A stretch of DNA of 64,000 nt from Saprospiraceae bacterium. GTDB lineage: Bacteria; Bacteroidota; Bacteroidia; Chitinophagales; Saprospiraceae. Of this stretch, positions 16,447-25,600 are shown one piece after another. The stretch lies in the NCBI GenBank assembly GCA_016709995.1, contig JADJLQ010000003.1, positions 310,001 to 374,000 of the forward strand, given 5' to 3'. Below the pieces are notes generated by a model, which saw only the letters and a program-made list of their open reading frames with translations, had not been told where the DNA came from and did not search any database. How positions within the stretch are numbered: position 1 is the first letter of the stretch; each line of letters opens with the position of its first letter. The position numbers were made by a program, and so were the translations under genes.

Positions 16447-17754
16447 GTGACCGAAGATTCCATCAATGTACTCGTAGATGGTGTGTCGCAACAAATCCAG
16501 AAAAAGCTGGATGTCCTGCAGGAATTCATGGAAAAGCAAGCCGTCAAATCTCTGCAGTCTGCCAATAATATTTACAACATAGGCTCCATCACCAACGCCA
16601 ATTTTGGCTATTTGATGGGTCAGGCCGGGCATGATAAAGCCTTGCCGCCGGTATTGGCACAAAATATAATAGGTGCTGATGATGGCTGGATTAAAAGCCT
16701 GGGGCGGGAGTTGGTCAAGCAAGGTGTATCCGTGAGCAATCAGCCGTGGGATATTTTTCAAAATTATGATTGGTTGATCCAGGCATTTTTACAAAAGATG
16801 ATGAGCCCGGATGTGGGTCAGGTAAAAAATTTAAGACGCCTTTCTTTTATGGCCGAGGCTTATCAGGCTTCGCTACGATTCTTGTGTTATATCCAACTGG
16901 CCCAAATATTGCAGATAGATCCTAAACCCAAATTGGGTATTGTGTCTGACTTTATACAAATGGAGGGGGCAGAATACCTTGAATTTGATTACACCAGTTT
17001 ATTATTGGTCACCACGGATGAAATCAATAAAGCCGGCCCCGGATTTATGCCGGAGATCAATGATTTTATCAAGGATCTTACAGATAAAGATCAGGATCTA
17101 TTCGGTACTGCCATTTATTTACAAGACCAACGGCAAAAATTATTGAAAAATACGATTGCCGAAGATGATAAATTTCCGGCCTTGCTGGATGAGTACCTTA
17201 CTGCCCTGGCTTACTGGCTGAGATGTATTTCTTTTGTGGCTAATTACAGCCTGGTGTCTATCAAAGACATCAATCTCGACTATAGGCTGGGTACAGCTAA
17301 GAATTTTATTCATCGCTACGGTGAATTGCATAGTGTGTATAACGAAGGAGGATCATCTGCTGATGGAGATTATAAAATAAAATCTATCACGGATACCTTT
17401 ACTTTCAGCAAGAGTGTCTTACTGCTCAAGGGCAATAGTGTGAGCACCAGTATGGGCGATCTTAAAGACCCATCCACCGCCTTATCCCTTTCTCCTTTGG
17501 TGATCGATCAAAGCGTATATGCAGAAAAGTCGACCCAGACCCCGGAAATCTTTTATTACGCAGGCTATCTTAAAGCTAAGCGTCAATACCACTATGCACA
17601 ATACAAAAACGAACTGACCTATGGTGGTAAAGGCGAGATCACATCCAATAAATACATCACGGTCGCATCACAAAACAATGATCAGTCCAAGCTGGATGAT
17701 TTGTTTGAGCAATTGGAAGAAATATTTGAGCCACTAAAAATCAAAGCTTCATGA
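16447..17754 (+). CDS. Adaptor-like protein of the caspase/TIR/STAND operon, unrecognised family
   Basis: 435 residues from GTG 16447; the true N-terminus may be 16 residues longer (see the A7 run). Residues ~1-35 are predicted amphipathic helix. Residues 39-54 (ANNIYNIGSITNANFG) match the C-terminal motif of the two effector proteins column by column, and the remaining ~370 residues are mostly helical with no family I recognise. GTG at 16447 is directly abutted by AGGAGG, too close to act as a ribosome site for it. The stop overlaps the STAND start (ATGA), implying translational coupling. Position and motif suggest a bridge between the NTPase and the effectors, nucleated by the motif. No enzymatic motif is seen. 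Confidence 0.6.
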   Translation: MTEDSINVLVDGVSQQIQKKLDVLQEFMEKQAVKSLQSANNIYNIGSITNANFGYLMGQAGHDKALPPVLAQNIIGADDGWIKSLGRELVKQGVSVSNQPWDIFQNYDWLIQAFLQKMMSPDVGQVKNLRRLSFMAEAYQASLRFLCYIQLAQILQIDPKPKLGIVSDFIQMEGAEYLEFDYTSLLLVTTDEINKAGPGFMPEINDFIKDLTDKDQDLFGTAIYLQDQRQKLLKNTIAEDDKFPALLDEYLTALAYWLRCISFVANYSLVSIKDINLDYRLGTAKNFIHRYGELHSVYNEGGSSADGDYKIKSITDTFTFSKSVLLLKGNSVSTSMGDLKDPSTALSLSPLVIDQSVYAEKSTQTPEIFYYAGYLKAKRQYHYAQYKNELTYGGKGEITSNKYITVASQNNDQSKLDDLFEQLEEIFEPLKIKAS

Positions 17755-19607
17755 GTCTACAGGAATCACCTTTTAAATTTCTGGATTCTTATCAACAGGC
17801 TGATCATGAGGTTTTTTTTGGCAGGGAGAAAGAAACAAAAGATCTCTACAATGCAATGAGCGGTGTCAAAGTGCTTTTGGTCTATGGTCCTTCCGGCTCA
17901 GGAAAGACCAGCCTGATAGAATGCGGCTTGCGCAATCAGTTTTCTGATGCAGACTGGTATGCGCTCACTATTCGCAGAGGGTCTGATATCAATGCATCCG
18001 TTTTTTCATTTATCAATAGGGCACTGAGTCAAAAAATAGATATCAATCCGGTCACTAAAATGCCGGTAGATATTAAAATGGAATTCAGCCAGGCTGTAGA
18101 AAAATTATTTTCAGAAAGGTATCAGCCTATTTATTTATTATTTGATCAGTTTGAAGAATTATTGATTTCAGGAGACACTGAAGAAAAGAAAAAGTTTTTT
18201 ACCCTACTAAATAAATTAATCCTGAATAAAGTACCCTGTAGAGTAATCATCATCATGCGGGAAGAATTTATAGGGCATCTTTCCGAGTTTGAATCGCTCT
18301 GTCCCAGTATATTTCAGCATCGCTTCAGGGTAGAAAAAATGGGGCGTAATAATGTAAAAGATGTGCTCGATCACATCCTTGCAGCTCCTGCATATCAACA
18401 ATATTTTAAAGTAGAAGAAAGTCAGGTCTTTGCCGAAAGCATCCTCTCAAAACTACCGGATAAGAGCAAACAAATCGAGCTAGCACATGTACAGGTCTAT
18501 TTAAGAGAACTATGGGATCGCGCTCAATCAAATAAAAAGAATGTATCAGATATACCTGTATTGAATAAGAGCCTGATCTATGATGATGATAATCTCGAAA
18601 GTGTCTTAGAGAGCTTTTTGAAAAAACAAATCCAGCAACTGGAAGGCAACTATGGAGCAAGAGTACCTCTCGAAGTATTAGCCGCTATGATCACGGATCG
18701 ATCTACTAAATTACAGATCAGCGCCGATAGTTTGATAAAAGACCTGGAACATAAAAAAGTAATCAGTGAAAAACCAATACTGGATCTGTTGAACGATCTG
18801 GAGCAACGACGCATCATCAGGACGATCAAAGTCGGTGATGAAACGCAGTATGAGATCAGTCATGATGTATTGGCACTCGTAGTGGGTCAAAACAGGACGG
18901 ATGAGATGAAGATGAGAGAGAAAGCAGGAGATATCTATAAAGTGTATAGTGAAAGAAAAGGCTTGTTTACGCAAGATGATATTGATTACTTAAGACCTTT
19001 CATGCCAAGTCTTGCATATCCAAGCGATTTGCAAATAAGGATCGATCAAAGCATCAGTACTATTAAAAAAGGTAGAGAAGAACAACTTTTAAAAACGAGG
19101 AAAAGACTAAGAGTTGTGTATAGCCTTTTAGGTGGAGCAATTATAGCTTTTATTTCTGCTGGGTATTTTGGATATCAAGCTGATAGCGCAAAAAAAGGTA
19201 TGAAAGAACAATTAGAGAAAAATGAGGAATTTCTTGCTAAAAGTGTGGGAAAAAAATTTCAAGGCGGTATAATTTTTTATTCTGATTCTTCAAGAACTCA
19301 TGGTCTTGTTGCTGCTTATTCAGATTTTGATTCTACTTATAACTGGAAAGCAGCTATGAAAATATGTGAGGATTATGTTTTTATTGAAGATGGAGTTGAA
19401 TATAGGGATTGGTTTTTGCCTTCAAAGGATACATTAGGTATGTTGCGGGTTTTTAGAGATGAAGTGGGAGGCTTCAGCGAAGCTGTGTATTGGAGTTCTT
19501 CACTTGATCAATTTAAAAATGCTTTTGAATTGAATTTTGAAGATGGATTTCCGTTAAGAAGAGAGGATTCTGTACTTCGTAAAGTTCGGGCTGTTCACTC
19601 ATTTTAA
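17751..19607 (+). CDS. STAND-type NTPase (nSTAND1-like) with transmembrane segment and DUF1566-like sensor domain
   Basis: 618 residues, overlapping the adaptor stop by 4 bases. A leader SPFKFLDSY...FFGRE typical of nSTAND1 precedes Walker A GPSGSGKT (46-53), Walker B PIYLLFDQFEEL (126-137), and a sensor Arg in IIIMREEF (~165-172). A winged-helix-like stretch (QYEISHDVLALVV) follows. Instead of WD40 or TPR repeats there is one transmembrane helix (~452-473) and then a domain (~499-618) with GGIIFY, WFLPSKDTL, YWSSS and KVRAVHSF, the marks of DUF1566/Lcl C-terminal domains, which have a C-type-lectin-like fold. If the helix spans the inner membrane, the NTPase is cytosolic and the lectin-like end periplasmic. 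This is the likely switch of the operon. Confidence 0.8.
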   Translation: MSLQESPFKFLDSYQQADHEVFFGREKETKDLYNAMSGVKVLLVYGPSGSGKTSLIECGLRNQFSDADWYALTIRRGSDINASVFSFINRALSQKIDINPVTKMPVDIKMEFSQAVEKLFSERYQPIYLLFDQFEELLISGDTEEKKKFFTLLNKLILNKVPCRVIIIMREEFIGHLSEFESLCPSIFQHRFRVEKMGRNNVKDVLDHILAAPAYQQYFKVEESQVFAESILSKLPDKSKQIELAHVQVYLRELWDRAQSNKKNVSDIPVLNKSLIYDDDNLESVLESFLKKQIQQLEGNYGARVPLEVLAAMITDRSTKLQISADSLIKDLEHKKVISEKPILDLLNDLEQRRIIRTIKVGDETQYEISHDVLALVVGQNRTDEMKMREKAGDIYKVYSERKGLFTQDDIDYLRPFMPSLAYPSDLQIRIDQSISTIKKGREEQLLKTRKRLRVVYSLLGGAIIAFISAGYFGYQADSAKKGMKEQLEKNEEFLAKSVGKKFQGGIIFYSDSSRTHGLVAAYSDFDSTYNWKAAMKICEDYVFIEDGVEYRDWFLPSKDTLGMLRVFRDEVGGFSEAVYWSSSLDQFKNAFELNFEDGFPLRREDSVLRKVRAVHSF

Positions 19608-19625
19608 ATTAGATATGGTTTGAAA

Positions 19626-19648
19626 TGGAGATCAACTCCAATTTTTAT
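19626..19648 (+). terminator. Possible weak terminator after the STAND gene
   Basis: A TGGAG/CTCCA stem (19626-19630 with 19636-19640), a 5-base loop and a following T5 run lie 19 bases after the stop codon. The stem is only 5 bp, so this is tentative. Confidence 0.35.
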
Positions 19649-19847
19649 AATATCGATTGTTAAAGAAGCAACACCACTGATAGAATATTAAATTTATCCA
19701 GCCATTGGAAGAACATATTATTCGTTCGATTTCGCTTATACTACTGCTTATAAAAATACAGGTGAATTTTGCGTGTTTGAATAATCTGAGGTAGTTAGTG
19801 CAGATTTGATCATTTAAATGTATTCTAATTATTTTCCACCATCCTCC

Positions 19848-20873
19848 TCACACATGCACCAACCTCGTCGCGTAACTCTTAGGCTTCTCACTGGATAGCG
19901 TCTGACCCTTAGATAAAGTAAATTGCATCGGTGTAACCTGTTGCGTCCAGTCAAAAGCAGTATTTATTAAATATTTTTTTCTAAATTTAGCAGGAGTGCA
20001 TTGCCGGTGTTTTTTGAATAGCCTGTTGAAATTGGCGAGATTATTAAATCCGGACTTAAAACAGATCTGACCTATGGTCTCATCAGTATCCAATAAATTT
20101 TTACACGCATGACCTATCCTGATATCTATTAAAAAGGCCGTATAGCTCTTGAGAGAATATTTATTAAAAAAATGGCTGAAGCCAGAATCACTCATATTGA
20201 TCAGGGAAGCTATATCACTTAATTTTAAATCTGATCTTTCAAAATTTTTCAGAATATAACTGTATGCTATGTGCAGGCGATCGCTGTGGGTGCTCAATAC
20301 TTTTGTAGCAAATCCTGCATTAGATAGATAGCGGGTCTCCGTAGCATGTGCCAGGAGATCGAGCAATCTTAAAAACAAAATGACATTGATAAATCCTTTG
20401 TCTTCCGTCAGCGCTTGCATCAAGGGTATAGCTTCGGCCTGGGTCTTTCCTGAAAATTTGATGCCTTCACTTGCATTTTCCAGAAGTTTTCTAATGTTTG
20501 TAAATTGTTCTTTTTGAAAAAACTGACCACTGATCAAACCAATACCAAACTGTATGGTGATCACACGGTAAGGCTTTGATTCATCATCTCCATCCCATTT
20601 GTGATATAAGTATGGGCCTAACAAAACGAGATCTGCATCCATATATCGCTCAATAGAATCACCGACGATCCTGCTACCTGATATACCGATGATGAGGTTT
20701 AATTCGAACTCAGGATGATTGTGGATAGGGTAGTCAAAACCATTGTTGTAAGAATCTAAAACTACAAATATGTCCTGCGGTTTTAGGGGTGTGGTTTCCT
20801 GATAAATATTCATTCTTTCAAGGATCGGGTTTAGTCGAAAGACCTGATCTGATCCTTCATTATGACTAAACAT
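19848..20873 (-). CDS. AraC-family transcriptional regulator of the PUL
   Basis: 341 residues; a start at the internal Met 21 is also possible. The N-terminal part (~40-110) has the cupin pattern DYPIHNHPEFELNLI, a sugar-binding arm typical of AraC regulators. The C-terminal ~100 residues contain two helix-turn-helix motifs: LSDIASLINMSDSGFSHFF, then IGQICFKSGFNNLANFNRLF followed by the signature TPAKFRKKY. It is divergent from susC with 90 bases between starts, the standard place for the activator of a polysaccharide utilisation locus, so it probably senses a saccharide released by the locus and activates susC onward. Confidence 0.88.
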   Translation of the reverse strand: MFSHNEGSDQVFRLNPILERMNIYQETTPLKPQDIFVVLDSYNNGFDYPIHNHPEFELNLIIGISGSRIVGDSIERYMDADLVLLGPYLYHKWDGDDESKPYRVITIQFGIGLISGQFFQKEQFTNIRKLLENASEGIKFSGKTQAEAIPLMQALTEDKGFINVILFLRLLDLLAHATETRYLSNAGFATKVLSTHSDRLHIAYSYILKNFERSDLKLSDIASLINMSDSGFSHFFNKYSLKSYTAFLIDIRIGHACKNLLDTDETIGQICFKSGFNNLANFNRLFKKHRQCTPAKFRKKYLINTAFDWTQQVTPMQFTLSKGQTLSSEKPKSYATRLVHV

Positions 20874-20963
20874 TACCTAAAAGTACCGGATTATCGCTGA
20901 ATAGTATCAGAATAATGAAATCACCATAGAGACCTTTAGGGGTTACAATTACTTAAAGTCATC

Positions 20964-23900
20964 ATGTTGCCCTCTATATTAAATCTGTTTCCTATGCACA
21001 GATCAGTCTTGACAAAACAAATTGCAGCTAAATCGCGATGGACGCTTCTTATGGTTTTGTTTACTGTACAATTGGCGGTTGCACAAAAATTTCAACTGTC
21101 GGGTACTGTACTTTCAAAAGAAGATCAGCTGCCTGTGATCGGTGCTTCTATAGTTGAAAAAGGAACTCAAAACGGGACCATCACTGATATTGACGGTGCA
21201 TTTGTGCTTTCGGTCAGTAGTCCTGAAGCCATCCTGCTTTTTTCTTACATTGGCTTGGAGACCATCGAAGTAAAAGTCGCCGGGCAGATGGTACTACAGG
21301 TAGTGATGTCTTCTGATATCTCTTTATTGGACGAAGTCATCGTCACAGGGTATAAAAAGGAAATTCGATCTGAAGTATCTGCAGCCATCGCTTCCATCAA
21401 GTCAAAAGATATCGACAAACTGGTCGTGCAGAGTGTAGAACAAGCTTTGCAAGGTCAGGCACCCGGGGTCATGGTGACACAATCCACAGGTGCACCGGGA
21501 GATGATATCGCAGTCAGGATTCGGGGCGCAGGCACACTGGGAAACAACAATCCACTGTATGTCATAGATGGGGTGCCAACTACAGGAAGCATCAATATGT
21601 TTGCCATCGGTGATGTCGCTTCGATAGAAATTTTAAAAGACGGCGCAGCTGCAGCTATCTATGGTTCACGGGCTGCCAATGGGGTCGTACTGATCACCAC
21701 TAAAAGAGGAGCTTCAGGTCAGCCTGCATTTAGTTTTGATGTATTTACAGGATTACAGCAAGCGATCCATCTTCCTCAACTACTCCACGCCAGTGACTAT
21801 CTCACTATACGCAATGAGGCTATCACCAATGCCAATACTTTAAGAGATCCGGTAAGACAAATCAAAACCTATGATCCGGCGATCCTGGATACTTTGACTG
21901 ATACAGATTGGTTGAGTAAGGTATTTAGTACGGCACCTATCAGTCATTATGCTTTGACTGGTTCCGGCGGCAATGAGCATGGCAGTTTCTATTTGTCTGG
22001 TGACTATCAAACCCAGGACGGAATTTTCAGGGGACAAAAGTTTGACAAATACCAACTCCGGTTCAATGGAGATATAGGAAGTAAATATATAAGAGTAGGA
22101 AATAATTTTTCTTTTTCTCATACCGATCAGAAATTGGTCGGTTCCTCAGGCGATGGGACAGGTGCAGGCAACGAGCTCAGTGGTATTCGCTATGCACTGA
22201 TCGCTGCGCCGGTTTTTTCCGGTCAATATAAGGATGGGAGTCCGGTCAAGGTCACCTCTGAATTGGGCGACCCTACATTGTTTGGTGATGGCAATGCCAA
22301 TCCATTGGTTTTTATCGATAATACGGATTGGACGATCAAACGATATCGGGTGTTTGGAAATGTATTTGCAGAGATCAACCCTCTGACCGGATTAAAACTA
22401 AGAACCAGCCTGGGTGGAGATTTTTTATTTGAAAACGAAAAACTGTTCAAAGAAAGATTGTCAGATGCCATTTACAATCCGACTTCCCTCAACGAAAACA
22501 GAGTTTTTAATCAAACCTTGATCTGGAACAATACCGCTGATTATTCAAAGACGATTGGAAAACATAAAATCGCCGGATTGGTGGGCATGGAAGCCATTAA
22601 AAATCATACAGACTATCTCGGCGCCTCGGGCAATAATTTTAGAAGGACCGATCCATTATTTAGATATCTCAATGACAATCTGCCGGCAGATATCAATAAT
22701 GTTGGATCCTCCGGCATCGCTACAGAATGGTCCTTATTATCCTTTTTTAGTCAACTAAGCTACGCTTATGATAGCCGCTACGTGTTGAGTGCCTCGGTGA
22801 GAAGGGATGGTTCATCACGATTTGGCCCCAACAATCGGTGGGGTACCTTTCCCTCCGTTTCAGCTGCCTGGAACATCGCCAACGAGCCTTTTTTTAAAAA
22901 CATAACATTGATCTCCAGTCTCAAGTTGCGAGCGAGTTGGGGTCAGCTGGGCAACCAGGAGATCGGTGTATATCCTTATAGTTCGTTGGTGCAGACAGGG
23001 CAAAGGGTCTATTCGTTTGGCGACAAACTGGTGACAGGAGCTACCATCGAAGAGACCGGCAATAATAATGTCAAATGGGAGACTACCACCCAGTCCAATG
23101 CCGGCATGGATCTCAGCATCTGGAAAGACAGGCTGTCTATCATCACCGATGTATTCAGAAAAAAAACCAGTGATATCCTGGTCAGGGTACCTATACCCCA
23201 GGCAGGAGGATCCCAACGACCTCCTTATGTCAATGCAGGATCTGTGGAGAATAAAGGCATCGAACTGGGATTGATTTATAAAAAACACAGTAAAGTATTT
23301 AATTATGACCTGGGTGTGAACATCTCAGCGCTGCACAATTCAGTCACTTCTATCGCAGGCAGTGCACCCATCCTTGGGGGATTTGGATTGTCAGATGGCC
23401 CGCTGACCCGGACAGAAGCTGGGTATGCTATAGGTTCGTTTTATTTGTGGAAAATGGCTGGCATTTTTCAAAGTCAGGCAGAAATAGATCAAAGTCCATT
23501 TCAATCGATAGATACCAGGCCGGGTGATGTAAAATTTGAAGATTTAAATGGTGACAACAAAATAGATGATAAGGATCGAAATCATTTTGGCAAGCCATTT
23601 CCTGATTTTACCTACGGTATCAATGCCAGCTTGAGTTATAAACAATTGGATTTTTCCATCCTGGGTCAGGGCATTCAGGGCAATGATGTATATTTTCTAT
23701 ATGGCAATTTTGCATATGAAACACAGTCTCGTGGATTCAATTCATATGCCGATATTCTAAATCGCTGGACTCCCACCAATACCCAAACCGATATTCCGAA
23801 AGTCAGCATTGATGACCGCAATGGCAACCGGCGACCTTCGACCAGGTTTTTAGAAGATGGCTCATATTTCAGAATTCGCAACATCACCCTCGGTTATGAC

Positions 23901-24125
23901 CTTAAAGAGATATTGAAAATAAAAGCACTCGGGGCATGCAGGATATATGTCACCGTACAGAATGCATTTACCTGGACCAAATACCCTGGGCTCGACCCTG
24001 AGATCCAGGCTAATGCCAATGATACCCAGGGGCTGGGCCTGTCTTCTGACCTTGCAGTAGGGGTCGACTGGGGGACAGTACCTGCACCCCGTACTCAAAT
24101 CATAGGAATCAAATTGAATTTTTAA
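20964..24125 (+). CDS. SusC/RagA-family TonB-linked outer-membrane transporter
   Basis: 1053 residues, typical for SusC; ATG 20994 (MHRSVL) is an equally plausible start giving a cleaner signal peptide ending in VAQ. Mature protein order: carboxypeptidase-regulatory-like domain (SGTVLSKEDQLPVIGASI ... TDIDGAFVLSV, ~45-120), TonB-contact region DEVIVTGYKKE, plug (VEQALQGQAPGVMV, RIRGAGTLGNNNPLYVIDGV, EILKDGAAAAIYGSRAANGV, ~130-240), then a 22-strand barrel ending in Phe. It imports oligosaccharides across the outer membrane using TonB energy. SusD starts 5 bases downstream. First gene of an operon running to ~32.9 kb. Confidence 0.95.
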   Translation: MLPSILNLFPMHRSVLTKQIAAKSRWTLLMVLFTVQLAVAQKFQLSGTVLSKEDQLPVIGASIVEKGTQNGTITDIDGAFVLSVSSPEAILLFSYIGLETIEVKVAGQMVLQVVMSSDISLLDEVIVTGYKKEIRSEVSAAIASIKSKDIDKLVVQSVEQALQGQAPGVMVTQSTGAPGDDIAVRIRGAGTLGNNNPLYVIDGVPTTGSINMFAIGDVASIEILKDGAAAAIYGSRAANGVVLITTKRGASGQPAFSFDVFTGLQQAIHLPQLLHASDYLTIRNEAITNANTLRDPVRQIKTYDPAILDTLTDTDWLSKVFSTAPISHYALTGSGGNEHGSFYLSGDYQTQDGIFRGQKFDKYQLRFNGDIGSKYIRVGNNFSFSHTDQKLVGSSGDGTGAGNELSGIRYALIAAPVFSGQYKDGSPVKVTSELGDPTLFGDGNANPLVFIDNTDWTIKRYRVFGNVFAEINPLTGLKLRTSLGGDFLFENEKLFKERLSDAIYNPTSLNENRVFNQTLIWNNTADYSKTIGKHKIAGLVGMEAIKNHTDYLGASGNNFRRTDPLFRYLNDNLPADINNVGSSGIATEWSLLSFFSQLSYAYDSRYVLSASVRRDGSSRFGPNNRWGTFPSVSAAWNIANEPFFKNITLISSLKLRASWGQLGNQEIGVYPYSSLVQTGQRVYSFGDKLVTGATIEETGNNNVKWETTTQSNAGMDLSIWKDRLSIITDVFRKKTSDILVRVPIPQAGGSQRPPYVNAGSVENKGIELGLIYKKHSKVFNYDLGVNISALHNSVTSIAGSAPILGGFGLSDGPLTRTEAGYAIGSFYLWKMAGIFQSQAEIDQSPFQSIDTRPGDVKFEDLNGDNKIDDKDRNHFGKPFPDFTYGINASLSYKQLDFSILGQGIQGNDVYFLYGNFAYETQSRGFNSYADILNRWTPTNTQTDIPKVSIDDRNGNRRPSTRFLEDGSYFRIRNITLGYDLKEILKIKALGACRIYVTVQNAFTWTKYPGLDPEIQANANDTQGLGLSSDLAVGVDWGTVPAPRTQIIGIKLNF

Positions 24126-24130
24126 CAAGC

Positions 24131-25582
24131 ATGTATAGACCGCATCGATCATCAATAAAATACCTGGCCATCCTTTCTGTAGTCCTGGTAGGGACATCAT
24201 GTGAGCGTATTTTAGATAAAGATCCCATCGGTATCCTCGATGCAGGATCATTTTTTCAAACCGAACAGGATGCGCTCCAAGCCGTCAATGCAGCCTATCA
24301 GCCACTGACTTTTAGCAATACCAATAATAATTTTTACTGGGCTTTTGGAGTCCTGGCGGGAGATGAAGCCATCACAGGAGGAGATGGCTCCAGGACAGGT
24401 TTGGTCGAACTCGATGCTTTGACGCATACACCCCGAACCGATGAAATCAATAGTTTTTGGGTATTGCAGTATACAGGTATCACCCAATGTAACCTTGTGC
24501 TCGATCAAATCAAAACCATCACCTTTAATAAAACTGTTCAAAATAGAATCACCGGTGAAGCGCTGTTTCTTAGAGCCTATTATTATTTTTTATTGACGCA
24601 GGTATTTGGTGATGTACCCTTGTATACGACCATTGAGACTCCTGATAGATTGAGGATACCACGCGATGGGGTTTCTGCAATCTATATTCAAATCCTCGCT
24701 GACCTGGACCTTGCAGCTACCTATCTGCCCATTCAATACGGTGCTGCCGATGTCGGGCGAGCTACTCAAGGGGCCGCCATGGCGTTGGCTGCCAAAATAA
24801 ATATCTATCAAAAAAATTGGACCAAAGCACTTGAATACATTGCAAAAGTAAAATCCTTGAATGTTTACGCGCTCGTCACTGATTATGCAGATAACTTCAG
24901 AAAAAATACTCAAAACAATGCGGAGTCTGTATGGGAAATCCAGCACACCAACCTGGAACTAGGCATCGGCAATTCGATCAATCAGTGGTGGTATTCTAAA
25001 AAAATAGTAGGAGGATATGGATTTGCAGAAGTGACTGCCTCCTTCGTGGCATCTTTTGAGGTTGATGATCCAAGGCGTAAAAATACTATCGTCATGAATA
25101 ACGAAGATTATTTCGGGGTAGTGTATAAAAATTCTTTTTCATCCACCCGATACAGTCCACGTAAATATTTGCAGGCGGACAGTACAGTCACTCAAAAAGC
25201 GGACGGGGATATCAATTATACAGCTATCCGATATGCAGAAGTATTGCTATGGGAGGCTGAAGCATTGACAGCACTGGATAGAACAGCCGAAGCTATCGTA
25301 CCTCTTGAAGTCGTGCGTGCACGTGCGCGTAAACTGTCTGATCATCCATTGACTGCGCTGCCAAAGGTGACGACCACAGACAAACAGATCATGACAGCAG
25401 CGATCAGGCACGAACGCCAGGTAGAACTAGGATTGGAGATGCATCGATTTTTTGACCTGGTGCGGTGGGGTACGGCGTCGACTACGCTTCCAGGTTTTCA
25501 AGCCGGCAAACATGAAGTATTTCCTTTACCGCAAATAGAAATTGATTTAAATACCAAGCTAATACAAAATCCAGGGTACTGA
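24131..25582 (+). CDS. SusD/RagB-family surface glycan-binding lipoprotein
   Basis: 483 residues. A lipoprotein signal with lipobox VGTSC lies near residue 24. The SusD N-terminal region (DAGSFFQTEQDALQAVNAAY) is followed by TPR-like helices (GEALFLRAYYYFLLTQVFGD) and the diagnostic end RHERQVELGLEMHRFFDLVR with FPLPQIEIDLN...QNPGY. It sits over the SusC barrel and captures oligosaccharide. Coupled to susC with a 5-base gap. Confidence 0.95.
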   Translation: MYRPHRSSIKYLAILSVVLVGTSCERILDKDPIGILDAGSFFQTEQDALQAVNAAYQPLTFSNTNNNFYWAFGVLAGDEAITGGDGSRTGLVELDALTHTPRTDEINSFWVLQYTGITQCNLVLDQIKTITFNKTVQNRITGEALFLRAYYYFLLTQVFGDVPLYTTIETPDRLRIPRDGVSAIYIQILADLDLAATYLPIQYGAADVGRATQGAAMALAAKINIYQKNWTKALEYIAKVKSLNVYALVTDYADNFRKNTQNNAESVWEIQHTNLELGIGNSINQWWYSKKIVGGYGFAEVTASFVASFEVDDPRRKNTIVMNNEDYFGVVYKNSFSSTRYSPRKYLQADSTVTQKADGDINYTAIRYAEVLLWEAEALTALDRTAEAIVPLEVVRARARKLSDHPLTALPKVTTTDKQIMTAAIRHERQVELGLEMHRFFDLVRWGTASTTLPGFQAGKHEVFPLPQIEIDLNTKLIQNPGY

Positions 25583-25600
25583 TATTATCCAAGTCTTCCA

